From NCBI GenBank assembly GCA_033239125.1, contig BSWB01000004.1:83356501-83420500 (forward strand): 64,000 nucleotides of DNA. The letters run 5' to 3'. The notes under the pieces were generated by a model. It searched no databases, was not told the origin of the DNA, and worked only from the letters and a program-made list of their open reading frames with translations. Of this stretch, positions 23,590-36,001 are shown one piece after another. Position numbers and translations under genes: made by a program. Position 1 is the first letter of the stretch, and each line of letters begins with the position of its first letter. The DNA comes from Fagopyrum homotropicum (taxonomy: Eukaryota; Streptophyta; Magnoliopsida; Caryophyllales; Polygonaceae).

Positions 23590-24300
23590 CTGTTGATAGG
23601 TCGCACACTGTGCCACAAATCTGGCTACATTGGGCTTCAGCTCTCCCCACCAATATGAGCATCTCACATCATGGTACATCTTACTCGTACCTGGATGTAC
23701 TAAGTAAGGTGTATAGTGAGCCTCCTGTAAGATCCTTTGTCTCAACTCTACATCGGCAGGTACACAAATGCGGTCATGGCGCCTCATCACTCCATCTGCT
23801 CCAATGGAGAACTGTGGTGCCTCTCCATGAGACATCCTCTCTCTAATCCTCGCCAAAGTCGGGCAGGTCCCCTGCTTCTGTTCGATCTCATCCAACAGGC
23901 CAGGTAGAACCTCTAAAGTATACAACTGGGCATCCTCATCAGGAAACTGGATGTCCAGCTCTAGCCAGGCTAGATCTCTGTGAAGTTGAGGCTGAACTAT
24001 CAGTCTCGCAATTGCCTTCTCTCGAGGCGTCTTCCTGCTCAAGGCGTCAGCTACAACATTCGCCTTCCCCGGATGATACAAATTCTCAAGGTCGAAGTCC
24101 TTGATCAACTCGAGCCATCGACGCTGGTGGTTATTCAACTCCCGCTGCGTAAAAATGTACTTCACTCTCTTATGGTCTGTGAAGATCTGACATGTGGCAC
24201 CATACAGGTAATGTCTCCAGATCTTCAAAGCATGAATTCCCGCTACTAACTCCGAATCAAGAGTCGGGTAGTTCTCCTCATACGTCTTGAACTATCGAGA
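23491..24300 (-). pseudogene. RNase H and integrase zinc domain of element C (broken)
   Basis: The open piece 24228-23491 starts within RNase H ('FTDHKRVKYIFTQRELNNHQ', then 'VVADALSRK'). It continues to the integrase zinc finger, H...H around 'HYTPYLVHPGTSKMYHDVR', followed by 'CATYQQVK', where the second cysteine of the usual CLTCQ has become tyrosine. A stop in 'YASR*FKTYEENYPT' separates it from the RNase H start. Confidence 0.87.
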
Positions 24301-25401
24301 TGCATACGCAATCACTCTGCCTCTATACATCAATACATGCCCCAAGCCTAGCTTGTATGCATCACTGTAGACCACGAAGTCCTCAGAACCCTCTGGGTGT
24401 GCCAAGACAGGAGCAAAAGTCAAACGCCTCTTAAACACCTTAAAACTCTAGGCACATTGATCAGTCCATACAAATCTGGTAGTCTTCCTCATAAGACTCG
24501 TCAGTGGATGGGCAATCACAAAAACTCCCTCCACAAAGCATCGCTAATAACCGGCTAGGCCAAGAAAGCTACGTACTTCCTTGACGTTTGTCGGTGTCGT
24601 TCACACAACAACAGACTCGATCTTCGCCGGATCAACCATGATCCCACTGGCGGAGACAATATGGCCAAGAAAAGCAACCTCAGACATCTAGAACTCACAC
24701 TTAGAGAGCTTGGCATACAACTCTCTAACTCTCAAAATCTACAAAACCGTCCTCAGATGACCGGCATGTTCCTCTCTGCTACGACAATATACCAGAATGT
24801 CATCAATGAAGACTACCACAAACTAATCTGGGAAGTCGATGAAGATACTATTCATCAACTCCATGAAGACTGCTGGGGCATTCGTCAGCACAAATGACAT
24901 CACTACAAACTCGTATTGTCCATTACGGGTACGAAAGGCCGTCCTATGCACATCCGGCTCCCTCACCCTCAATTGGTGATATCCTGAGCGTAAGTCAATC
25001 CGGAAGAATACTATCGCTCCTAGAAGCTGATCAAGTAGATCAACATTACGAGGCAGTGGATACTTGTTCTTGATGGTAACTTTGTTCAGCTCTCTGTAAT
25101 CAATACACAATCTCAAAGATCCGTCCTTCTTCCGCACGAAGAGGACAAGTGCTTCCCAAGGGGATACGCTAGGGCGGATGAAGCCCTTCTCAGCCAACTC
25201 CTCGAGTTGCTTCTTTAGCTCCAACATCTCGATAGACATCATACGATATGGGGCCTTCGAGATGGGTCTCGTACTAGGCTCCAACTCGATACTGAAATCC
25301 ACACTCCTCTGAGGCGGCAAGCTCGACAGCTCAGCAAACACATCTACAAACTCGCAGACCAGTGGTATGTCCTCCAAAGTTGGACAATCTCCATCCATCA
25401 T
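24301..25401 (-). pseudogene. Reverse transcriptase of element C (broken)
   Basis: The open piece 25401-24823 holds RT from 'IELEPSTRPISKAPYRM' through 'FVRKKDGSLRLCIDYRELNK' and 'KIDLRSGYHQ'-like residues (read FRIDLRSGYHQL), up to the end of the palm. A stop then precedes the catalytic loop, read in the same frame as VFIDDILVY. Several further stops (for example after 'CEF') break the connection domain ('VRSFLGLAGYY'). Confidence 0.9.
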
Positions 25402-25490
25402 GGCATAGCACCGGCATCACATCCTTGTGCTATCAGTCTAGCTGCTCATACGGCACTGATAATAGAGCCCGTCTTCCCAAGGTCCCAACT

Positions 25491-25868
25491 TCAGAAGACC
25501 TCTATCTGACCTTCCTTGGTAGAGACTATAACAGTCCTCCTACTAACATCTAAAACTACACGGTGTCTACGCATCCAATCCATACCTAATATGACTTCTT
25601 CATGCATCAATGGCATGACATAGAAGTCCACAAGTAAAACATGAGTCCCTAAACGAAGGGGACAGCTACGTATCTCACTGGTACCTCTTATCCGACTACC
25701 ATCAAGTAACCCTATAGTGAAGGGTATCCCCTCTATAGTAGCTAAACTCAAACGCTCAACACATACATAAAAAATAAAGGAATGCGTAGCACCCGTATTA
25801 AATAAAACTCTAACAAGTAAACCATGAAGCAGAATGGTACCTGCAGCAGCCGGTGCAGACGGCTCCAC
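25491..25868 (-). pseudogene. Aspartic protease of element C (active site altered)
   Basis: This 125-codon open piece covers the protease fold. The active-site segment reads LFNTGATHSFI, where the lineage usually has LFDSGA or LFDTGA; the catalytic aspartate is asparagine, so the protease should be dead. The 'GMDWMRRHRVVLDV' region after the flap is well kept. Downstream, two stops separate it from RT. Confidence 0.88.
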
Positions 25869-26049
25869 TGCACCGGCTTCTACATGTACACCACGACCTC
25901 TACCTCTACTCGACCTCTACCTCTACTCGGCCCGAGAGCAGATCCCTGAGTAGAAGGACGATCTAGGACTCTTTATTGTCCCTATGTCTGCTGCTGAGGT
26001 GTCCTCTGACCACCTCTTGCCACACTGACAGGGGAAGAACCCTGCTGTG

Positions 26050-26200
26050 ATGCAACCCCAACCTGCCTATAAAAGGTAGCTTTGTGGCATGGTCTACCAC
26101 AAGTATAACACATTACTGGTGGTCTCGTACACTTTGGTCATATATGTCCACGATCACCACAGTTGTAACACTGTCGTCCCTTATCTGTAGTCAGTGCAGG
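26050..26200 (-). pseudogene. Gag zinc knuckles of element C
   Basis: The minus strand encodes CYNCGDRGHI, a stop, then PKC, and shortly after CYTCGRPCHKATFY. Two CCHC-like knuckles in tandem fit a chromovirus gag. The first is split by a stop codon, and the second ends in tyrosine where its last cysteine should be. Confidence 0.8.
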
Positions 26201-27234
26201 TGAGGGGTAACTCTGACGTCTCTAGCTCCGTCCAGAACCAGATGCTCCTCCAACACCATTGGTCTGCCCAGTGCACTACCTATTCTCAGACCGTCCCGTC
26301 TAAGAAGCATTCTTTTGACTGGCTCGCTCTCTCTCTCATAAGCAGAAGCCCGGCCCTAATAATCATCCAAGGACTCACAATGGAATCCCGCCATGTATGA
26401 GTGTGTGCTCTCCCTCAGTCGGTAGGAGAACAGGTACACATGCTGGTCCTCAAATGGGGAAGCTGGACCCACCAAAGCTAACTCGGTCTAGAAGCGCTTG
26501 ATGTCGTCTACAATAGGCACATCCTCAAAGCCAGCCTCCAAAAAGTCCTACAGCTTCTCCCTCCTCAGTGAGGCAAGGTAGAACTACTCTCTGATCATAC
26601 TCCTCATGTGTTCATAGTTGGTGGCTCTAGCTCGTACAGTCCTCCACCACTGATGTGCAAGGTCACGGAATAGAGACTGAACTAGCTATATCCGTCTATC
26701 CTCAAGACATTTGATAGACTCTAAAGCTGAGTCTACATGTCCTATGACCTCTGTCTTTAGACCAACATTCCTAGAGAAAGGTGGTAAACCCAACTGATGG
26801 AATGCCTTCAGCAAGGTATCTAGTCGAGGCCCTCTGGTCTCCTTTGGAAGGCGAACAGCCTCAGCAGCACGTGTCGGTATAGCTGGCACCTGTGTGGCTC
26901 CCTGAGACATCTTAGAAGATCCCTCATGCCCTGGTAGATCTAGGGCCCGTCTGCCAGCTCTAGCAGCCTCCTCAACACGTCTGATGTACTCTCTAGACTC
27001 TAGCCCTCTCTTGGAGACACGATCCGAGTCATCTGACTGGACTCAATGTTAATGCGGTCTCCTAGATCCACCACTCCTCGTCTCTAGGACGACAATCTCA
27101 GCAATTTCCTCATGCACCTCCTCCACCACTAGTGGATCAAAAGCGGGAACTGGTCCCTGTCCTATCACGCCCGGAGGAAGAGGTGGTCTACCTCTACCTC
27201 GGCCTACAACAACAGTAGCTCTAGTCCGAGCCAT
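26201..27234 (-). pseudogene. Gag of element C (broken)
   Basis: The start is most likely the ATG at 27234 (MARTRATVVVGRGRGRPPLP), a basic arginine/glycine-rich N-terminus usual for this lineage. An in-frame ATG at 27363 is only upstream leader. The open piece ends at 27049. The rest of gag is scattered over shifted frames; 26910-26686 is one open piece. No complete capsid domain can be read. Confidence 0.7.
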
Positions 27235-27521
27235 CTGCGGGGTATGCACACCTAACTTATAAGGCTCTATATAGACCATATGTATAGATATATATATATA
27301 TAACACATATACAAACATAATCCACAATTCATATATATACATATCTATACTACAGAGATCCATAGAAAAGATGGCGACTTCTCGTACATTTTATCCCAAA
27401 ACCACATTTAAAACCAAAAATCTTTTGAAAACGACATATCCCTTTCGGGTTCTGTTTATTTTATCCATCTGACCTCATTGCAGGTAGCAAGTGCCATTGT
27501 TGTCAACCTAAGGCTATGATA

Positions 27522-27534
27522 CCAACTCTGTAAC
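27522..27534 (-). other. Primer binding site of element C (initiator tRNA-Met)
   Basis: The minus strand reads TGGTATCATAGCC, four bases from the LTR edge at 27539. The usual site is TGGTATCAGAGC, so one base (G to T) has changed. Confidence 0.85.
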
Positions 27535-27538
27535 ACCC

Positions 27539-28010
27539 CGAATCCGCGGGACTCGAAGTGTCACATTGGGCTAGGATCTCACAATGGATTCTGACCCTAG
27601 CCTGACAACAAGTTCACTAGACCATACAACATGGCATTAACAGATATAAAACAAATGCATAAAACTGTATAAACTGTACAACCCAAAAGGTAGAGAACAT
27701 CATAGCCGAGCATATAAAACAACATCCTCACACAGGAGGTAACATAAGATTTTCCTCACGCAAGAAGGAAACATAAACAACCCCAAAATCACCATCCTAT
27801 GTACGAGAGGTCCTCGGCTTGCCACCCTGCCAGATTACTCAGCAGCACAGCTATCTTGTAGGGCATCTACAACATGGTATAAAACCATTAGCTAACCATA
27901 CATATATGAGGTAATGCATAAGCACAAACACAATCATGAAAAGATAACACATCAGCATGCTATCACATATTTACCCATTTATCATCTTTATATAATAGTC
28001 ATTCACTCAA

Positions 28011-28056
<46 letters not shown>

Positions 28057-29479
28057 TGAAAGTATGTGACACGAGGACCGATACATCCTCACCTTTGGGC
28101 TTGACGTCCATCTGGAAGTAGTATTGGTCACACAACCCGTGCACCCTGTGGGAGTGGGTTGCGCCCTTCTTGTATACCAGATGGCATGAGCACAGAGAAC
28201 CCCCCAGCCCCTTACATGATGAAGGGAAGGGTTATCACTACCACGCATACGGGGCTATAAATAAAACATAGGTTGGTAATAATCGATAACACATGCTATC
28301 ATATCAAGCATACAATACACACACCACACATGCAAACACCCAATATGAGGATGGTAGCTAAGTTAGTCCTACGGACTTACCTCAACCTCGTACAAAGCTC
28401 AACCACAACTCGATCACCTAAACATTGGAGGGACAACACAACCTATAAACAAGGCATATAAAGATATATAAATCTCCTATCAACACAAGGGTCATACCTA
28501 GACCCAAAGGGATCCATAAGGATAATACTCAACCTATAATCCTCAACCAACATCAACCTAGAAGCATAAGGCAATACATGGCATATACCGATCATAACTT
28601 CATCAAAACACCTCCTCACACATCTAGCATGAACCTATAGACTCACACTAGGAAAGGAGGGAACAAAGGCATCCTAAAGCAAGCCTAGAAGCAACACACA
28701 CCTGCAAAAAAACCAACTCAAGGGCTGGACTGCAGGTGGCCGCAGGGGCGGCTCCAGGAGGCGTTGGGTGCAGACCTTGGCAGGTGCAGGGGCGGCTGCA
28801 AGGTGGCGCAGGGGTGGCTGGAAAGCAAGGGTTCCTAATGCAGCCCCTTCTTACCTCCTTCCTTTGATTCCTTCACTCCTTCTTCATCCAACACACATAC
28901 ACATACATATATACATCAACTGAAGACATACAAGGCTGCCACAAGATCAAACTTGTGGAACCTAAGCTAGAATGGAAGGAAAGAAGAAAAGAAGCAAGAA
29001 AGAAGAAAGATAGGAAGAGAAGGAGGAAAGCTCACCAAGTTGAACCCGAACAGAAGCAACACACCATCAACGCCTCAAGGCTGACTCAATCCAAGCACAT
29101 CAACATCAACAACCATCACCCTCAAGCAAAACCAAGCTCATAAGCTCTCAAACTCACACAAACTCAATCAAAGATCAAGAAGAGATCGAACGGAGAAGGA
29201 AGGAGAAGATGAACATAATGTAAGAGATGGAGTTGCAAATGAAGAACCCTCATCAGGTAGGAAACAGAAGTAGCTTATAAAGGGAGGAAAAGGGTAAAGC
29301 ACGGGTCATGGGGTCAACAAAGACGGTTGTAGCCACACAAAGCCGCAGGGGCTGACCCTGTGGGCGTGGGTGCAGACTAGGAAAACCTCAAGGGAAGCCT
29401 ATGGGTCACGCAAGGCCGGATCAGGCATAAACTAGGTCCTCAACACTCATCTCAACAACTCAGAAACTAGGCTCTTACA
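27539..29479 (-). repeat. 5' LTR of element C
   Basis: It begins TGTAACACCCCG and ends GGCTCTTACA, 1941 bp. It carries an (AT)n run at about 28015-28053, a TATA-like box (minus, CTTTATAAGC) near 29272-29282, and CCGCAGGGGCGG at 28740-28751 in a GGGGCGG-rich stretch (28740-28810). Short arginine/lysine-rich frames here are not supported as genes. Confidence 0.92.
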
Positions 29480-31236
29480 TTCAAGGTGGAAAAAGATGGA
29501 ACAATACTGATTCGAGAGAGGAAGGATCCTTAAGAGAGAACATAAATGGTCATAACTAAAGGTGGAACAATACACGAGTCTGAAAGATGTCACCTTAATA
29601 GATCGATTATGTCATGCCCATTTGTAAAGTGATAAAGCAAGATTGTGTCGGTTATTACGAAATGTGACGGGAAGAGAAAAGATGGAACTAGAGATCTCAC
29701 GGTTTTCAATACATCGGAGTGTGGATTTTGACACTAAGGTTGAGCTTGACGCACCTCCGATATCCCTGGTGCCGTAGAGGACGACACCTGTGAAGATATG
29801 TGAGTCGAAGAAGCATTTGCCTGACCAGTTGCAAGGACTTGTTGATAAAGGTTCATTAAAACCAATGCACTACCATAGAGAACACCAGATGTTATCTTAA
29901 ACTCCTGATTTGGGGTTTTATTGAAATATATCTTAAACTCTTGATTTGAAGCTGTTATGGAGAACACCAGTTTGCGAAAGGAGAGATGGTTATCTCCGTT
30001 TGTACATCGATTATAATGAGCCGAACAAGATAACAATGAGGAACAAGTATCCCTCACCATGGATAAATGATCTACTCGACCGGTTGCAAGGGTTAGTAGT
30101 TTCTTCTATAATGGAGTTAAGGTCGGATTGTCACCAAATAAGAATTTGAGACAGGGATATTGAAAATCCGGCATTCCGGACAAACCATGGTCACTATGAG
30201 TTGTAGTGATTCCACATGGGCTTACTAATGCCCGGATAAGATGTTTTGGTCTACTCTCAAAGAAGAGAGAAGTTGTAAGACAAGTTGTCTCGGGATGACA
30301 ACCCCCCAAAATGTGAAAGAAGTTACAAGTCTTCTTGGATGTGCCGGTCATTACCGGATAAGATGTTTCGGAAGACAAAGAGGTTTGAGTACGACAAAAT
30401 TTGGCAATGGAGTTGTTGAGGGTTAAGAGGAGATTAATTGGTGCAACTATTTTTACATTGCCTCGAGGTATGATGGGTTTGACTTGTACGAGTTATTCTT
30501 CAAGACAAGGTCTTGATCGAGCATTGAGGAACGATGTAAAAGTAGTAGCATGTGTTTCTCGTTAGTGAATCAGTGGGATGTGAAGTACTTCCTCCATTTT
30601 GGGGACTTACTTCAAGAATTGAGGAAACGTAACATCAAAGTTTGGTTTGACAAGAACCAAAGCCAACAGTGTAAATTGGAAGTTTGATTTTCTTTGTTAG
30701 AGACAAGCAAATAAGAAATATATGGAAATGATGTATAGAGAAAGACCCGAGAAGGAAGTTAAGTTCCGTTTTACGGACCTTTTTGAGAGATGAGAACAAC
30801 TAGGTTGTGTTTACAGATTGGTGTTGCAACCAAGAGTGGAGAGTGTTTTCTGATGTTTCTAGCGTACCAGTCATGGGAGTATATACATTACTCAGGTTAT
30901 GATGTTAGTCGTGATGATCTAGTGGCAGACGAGGAGCCGATGAGGCTACCGTGAGGACATGGTATAGTATCTTTGGTTGAGTTTTACGTTGATCTAGTAG
31001 CATCGTTAGAATCGGCGGGTTAGACCTAGTTCTTCCCTTGGTTGAGTTATGTGCATGTGTGATGTTAAGTGTAGTTGTGTCCTGTGTGCAAATGTGATAT
31101 ATGACCTGATATATCTTTTAGTGATTCCATATATTTCAACCTTCCTAGAGCTAGAGTTCATACCTCGGACTTAAGGGACCGAGAAGTTCGGCGTGTGGCA
31201 AGTTTCGGGACGAAACTTGTTTTGAGGGGGATCTGA
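29480..31236 (+). pseudogene. Decayed pol of element D (plus-strand Tekay-like)
   Basis: Plus-strand RT remains are clear at 29946-30149 ('RRDGYLRLYIDYNEPNKITM', 'LRSDCHQIRI'), preceded by weaker RT start sequence near 29800-29860 and followed by 'NVKEVTSLLGCAGHYR' (about 30315-30360). Around 30760-30870 a stretch like 'FTDLFER' then 'VYRLVLQPRVE' recalls the integrase tail. RNase H and most of integrase are missing. The end reads TTTCGGGACGAAACTTG then GAGGGGGAT, the polypurine tract. The left part of D is absent. Confidence 0.82.
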
Positions 31237-34200
31237 TGTAACGCCCCGTTTATTGGGTGCGATTTCGATATTATTTTCTGACGGTTATCGATATATTTTT
31301 ATATCTCAAGTATGTTTCACGAGTATTTTTAAGTCGTAAATTTTATGTTTCAGGTATATGTCATATTAATATGTTAACGGTATTTTTATTATTATTTAAA
31401 TCTCGTAATTTAGTTACGAGATCGATTTATACGTCGCAAAGTATATTTTTGTGAAGTTTAAGTATATACTCGATCCTCATAATAATTTCCGTATATTTAT
31501 TTTATTTCAGGAAAGGGGCGGAAAGGTTCCGGGTATTTTAATATTTTGTTCCGTGTACGTGTATCAGTTTATTTTGTCGGAAAAATCTGGAAATTTTTCC
31601 GATTCGAAAGTCCTGTTCCGACTCATTTTGATCGAGTTATATTATTTCTTTTCTTATTTTATTTTCTTTATCCTTTTCATTTCTCTTTTTCCTTTCCCCC
31701 TTCTCCAGTAGTGAGAGGCCGACCCCTCGTTTTTCTACCTTGTACTGCCCAGGTCTGCTACCTTCTTGTGTCTAATTTGGCAACCTACACACGCAAGCCT
31801 TGACCCCTTGTTTACCTCAGCTTCACCCAACCCATTCATTGCCAAGCTCTACCCTTCTGTTGTTTCTCATCTCCCTTAATCTCTCATCTTTCCCTATCTC
31901 GTTTGCACAGTAAGCAACCTCAACCCATACTACTATCACACTAGAAGCATCTCTTGAACTCTTTGACCCCGCCTGGATCTGTAACCTGGAGCCTCCGACT
32001 CTAGCCTTCAACCGGCCTGTCTTTACCCTCCTCCTGCAAGTATGGGCGAGCCCCGGCCGTAACAAACGGGAGTTGAGAGACCTTGTTGACGCCGGAATAC
32101 CGCCTTGTTGCCTCATCCTAGCCGATGTAGAACCAAGGCCGCCGTCTCCCACCTTGTTGCCCCGCGTGGCTGCATGCCTTCTTCACCCTGCTTTCTCCCT
32201 GCGAAACCCGCCAGAGGAGCCTTTGTTGCTTTCCCTTGCCACCGCCAAACACCGCCGGAGACGAAGCGTTGCTGCCTTGTCGATGCCGGAATGCGGCCCT
32301 AGCCGCTGCAGAACCAAGGCCGCCGCCTCCCGCCTTGTTGCCCCTGCGTGGATGCGTGCCTTCTTCAACAGTTGAAGATAAACCCTTTTCATATTTAAAA
32401 TGGGGCCCCCTTCTTTGTGGTTAATTACATATTTGTATCCCATGTTTTATATTTACATATTTGGCCCTAATTTTGAAATCTTGCAATATTACCCCTACTG
32501 GGATAAATTACAGGAAATAGCCCAAAGATTTATTTACAATTTATGACACAAGTTTCTAGCATTTCATAAATTACCCTTGACAATGTTTTTATTGTTTTTA
32601 AACTTGGGCTTTACTTCAAGTTACATTCTTAATTATATATATACCATATATATTACGCCCTTGTTGGATTAATTTCGGATTATGGCCCAAGGATTTAATT
32701 GTGGTTTATAACCAAGTTTCTAAAATTGTATACATTGCCCGGAAAGTGTTTTTAAGATTTTAAACTCGGATTTGAATAATGGGGGTTATTCTTATAGTTT
32801 TTATATTCTATGTTGTATGTCCAAATTTAGTGTTATACAAAATTTGTTTAGTTTGATGCTAGGTTCGAAAGCGCCCCGTTTAAGGCAAACAAATCCATAT
32901 CGACTTTCGTACGTCGTCTTCCGTCTTTTGACGTCACGTGAGTACTCTCTCCCTCAAGATTATGATCTTGCTCGATTTAGTTATGTTTAGTATTAGTATC
33001 ATGCTAGGTCGGATCTAGCATAACCTTTTGAGAATACCAAGTAGTGGTTTGGACCTTAGGTGAGTTTTGAGGATTGTCGATTGTTGTAACACGTTGAGTG
33101 TTTGGTTGATCTTGTGAGTATCTGAGACTTGAGGTTGTGGTTATATGGTTGTTGAGATTATGGGCTAGAATATGCGTATCCAAGCATAGTGTTGATACCG
33201 TTGAGATTGTTGACACTAGGCATGTTTATCCTAGTATGTGTTATGTGTTATGATCCTGCGAGATCATAAGGTCTAGAAGTCTAAGGACTTCTAGCATGTG
33301 TTGAGCATGATGTGAGCATGAGTGATTCTAGAATACTGTCCTAGAATGTGAGTCAAATGATCTTGCGCAGATCATTTGTATAGAAGTCTTAGAATTCTTG
33401 AGTTAAGCGAGTTGTTGATATAGTTATCTTCTTGTGAGAAGGTTGTGGACTCCTTCCCAAGGGAAGCGAGAGTATTGTGTGTTGAGTGTGGCGATAAGGT
33501 AAGTCTCCGGACTTACTTAGCTCGTACTCCTTGTATTAGCGATGATGTGTGTTTGGTGGTGTGTGTTTGTTGTTTATGTTATAACAACTAAACCGGAAAT
33601 AGGATTACTGACCTTTATATATTATTTGGCCCAAGTGTATGATAAGTGGCGGTGACAACTTGCCTAGCTCCTGCGAGAGCTAGGAGGTTCTCGGCGACTA
33701 TCCCGTGCTGGTAGACGGTCGGATGCATCAGTACCATTCCATGTCGGTAAGTAGGGACCGAGGCGATAACATGTATTATCCCGTGCTTGTGTGCCTTGGA
33801 ATGTATTGGGTATTTATGATGATTGACTTGTGTTTGTGCCTTTCACCTTGATTGTAATGCCTCGAATATTAGCTAACGATTTTATACTGGTTGTTGTAGA
33901 TTGTCTTGAAGGTTAGGAATGCGGCCGGGTGATAACATGTATTATAGTCTATATTTTGGGATTGGTTTGGACGTTTTATCTTCATAAATCTACATGTATG
34001 GATGTATATTCTTTGATCATTATGTTGTTTTGTTTACATTTGCAAGAATCGAGGTCTACACCTAGTTTCGTTGTGATTGTAGGGAAAATAGCACGTTTTG
34101 GAACGAAATGGAGCTAAGGAAGCTAAGGAGTCATTGAAGCTACATTCTGGAGCATTGAAGAGCTAGAAGGAAAGCTCATGAACTAGGGAAATGAGATGGA

Positions 34201-36001
34201 AGATTGATTTTGGACCAGATCAGAGAGATTGACGCTTAAGTGAGATTAAACTTGGTTGGCTACAGTGCCACCTCGACCGAGGTGATCTTTAGGATAGGCT
34301 GGACCGAGGCGAACTGATGACGGGACACGAGATCTTAATTTTTGGCTGAGATCTTCTATTTTTGGAAAGTGAATTTTCCATATTTTAGGATGGATTTTTG
34401 GAAAGAAGCATATCTTTTTGGCTGATTTATTTTGGAAGATTGGAAGATATTTAAAGGATGGAAATTGCCTTTAAAGATATTTTATCTTAGGAAGGTGATT
34501 CTCCTATATAAAGAGGTTGATTTTCTGAAGAGAAATTATCTCCAAATCTCACATTCAAGAAGATCGTGGAGCTGTAGTTCTCCAGAGTTTAGAAGGAAGT
34601 TTGGAAGGTTGAAGATCAAGAAAAGAAGGAAGCTAGTTTGAACGAAGTAGTAAGATTTTCTTAGTTTGATTTGGTTTTGTTGTCTTTTCTGATTGTGATT
34701 GAGGAACGCAGTTTGATTGTTTGTCTGATTGTTTGTTGGAGTTATTGAGACCTTTGTGTTAAGGCTTTCTTGTTTGAATATTGATTCCATTCTTATATAT
34801 TTGATTATTGTTATCAAGATGAATGTTGGCTAAGTTCTTTATGCGATTCTTGGGTGATTGACTAAAGGTTGTGGGAAAGACGATGAAAGAATGAGCCTTT
34901 ACCCCAGTGGACCCTGAAAGCTCGAGCCTTTACCTTAACCGACGAACACCCAGGTCAGTCGTAGAATATCTCGACCGAGATGGGATACTAACTGAGCAAG
35001 GCGAGACCTTTCTTGATTCTTATATGAGTTGGGGTTTCAGTTTGCCAAATCCTATCCTTGTTATATCTTTCCTGGTTCAACGCAAGCCTAGGATGAGACT
35101 TACCCGTTGATTCCTTTGTTTGTATACCCAAGATCATGAGTGTTAGGTAATAAAGGTTTATCCTTTATTGGGGTTTGAGTGTGCCTTCATCCCATCTTTG
35201 AGAGTTAGCTTGAGACTTACCCGGTAAAGGTTGATTCTATCCCCTTGGGTGGTGTGTTGATTTGAGATTATAGTTCCTTTCCTTAGTACCATGAGACTTA
35301 CCCGGTGAGAGGATCTTTGGTTTGGGATAGTGAGTAGTGAGACTTACCCGGTGATCTATTCCAACCATAGAAACACCTTCCCTTTGCAAACCTCAGCTTT
35401 GTCCACGTTATCCTTTGAGATCTTGAACCGGAACCACAACCGGATGCTTTGACCTCTAGAATCCGCATTTTCTTTACTTGGTTATTACATCATCCTTGAT
35501 ATCTTTGCTTTGTTACCTATTTTTAATTGAAAACCTGAATTACCGATCTTTGTTTCACCACAGTCCCTGTGATCGACCCGTGGAATATTTGTTGTTATTA
35601 CAATTGATCCGTACACTGTAGGTTTGCATATTGTTCAGACATATATCTTGGGTTATAAATTTAAAGCTATATCGTTCACAATACACACACGTCTGAGAGC
35701 GAACACCGGGATTCCGTACATTTTAGGAGGGGTTTTTGGTTGGAGTCATGTTTGGAGTTTTGTATATTGTATCATTGTATGCCGCATGTATGGCATTTGG
35801 TCTTTGTAGTTGTTTCGGCTGAAGTCCGTTGTTTGTTTTCTTTCGGGTTTTCTTACATTGTAGAAAAATGTATTTCGGTTTTGGCCTTTATTTGTGCCTT
35901 GTTGCAAGATCCGGTGAAATTGTTGTCAAGTTAAGGGTCGGGACCCATTGTGAGGTCCCAACCAGTAGCGCCCCGAAGTCCCGCGGATTAAGGGTGTTAC
36001 A
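31237..36001 (+). repeat. 3' LTR of element D, split by a solo LTR
   Basis: It starts TGTAACGCCCCG directly after a polypurine tract and ends GGGTGTTACA. Without the 1776-bp solo LTR and its target duplication it is close to 3 kb. The GC-rich leader at 32090-32375 holds an imperfect duplication offset by 194 bases. Segments match the minus LTRs L1-L3 (for example 33590-33900 against 40740-41120 reversed), so they are one family. Open frames inside, such as the alanine/arginine-rich ones near 32100-32375, are not genes. Confidence 0.85.
33930..35705 (+). mobile_element. Solo LTR, Athila/Tat type, target duplication CCGGG
   Basis: It begins TGATAAC and ends GAGAGCGAACA, 1776 bp, with CCGGG at 33925-33929 and again at 35706-35710. 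The end matches the end of A's LTR (GAGCGAACA). A TATA-like box (CTATATAAAG) lies at about 34502-34512. A repeated 'GAGACTTACCCGGTGA' phrase occurs several times at 35090-35360. No interior remains, so it is the product of recombination between two LTRs. It sits inside the LTR of element D. Confidence 0.93.

Larger units (their letters stand above)
21787..29479 (-). mobile_element. Element C: Tekay/Del-like chromovirus, degenerate
   Basis: Order on the minus strand: 5' LTR (27539-29479), initiator tRNA-Met primer site, gag with zinc knuckles, protease, RT, RNase H, integrase, chromodomain, polypurine tract and a remnant 3' LTR. Pol order, primer and the C-terminal chromodomain are those of plant chromoviruses of the Tekay/Del group. 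Many stops are present. The left LTR is rearranged, so no target duplication can be read; five bases right of the element are TTCAA. Confidence 0.9.

Noticed and set aside
28012..28054. (AT)n run as a functional element
   Set aside because: It is a simple microsatellite in the LTR of C with no counterpart of similar length in the left copy.
32073..32375. Alanine/arginine-rich frames in the leader of D's LTR
   Set aside because: They arise from the GC-rich duplicated leader and are not conserved in L1 or L3.
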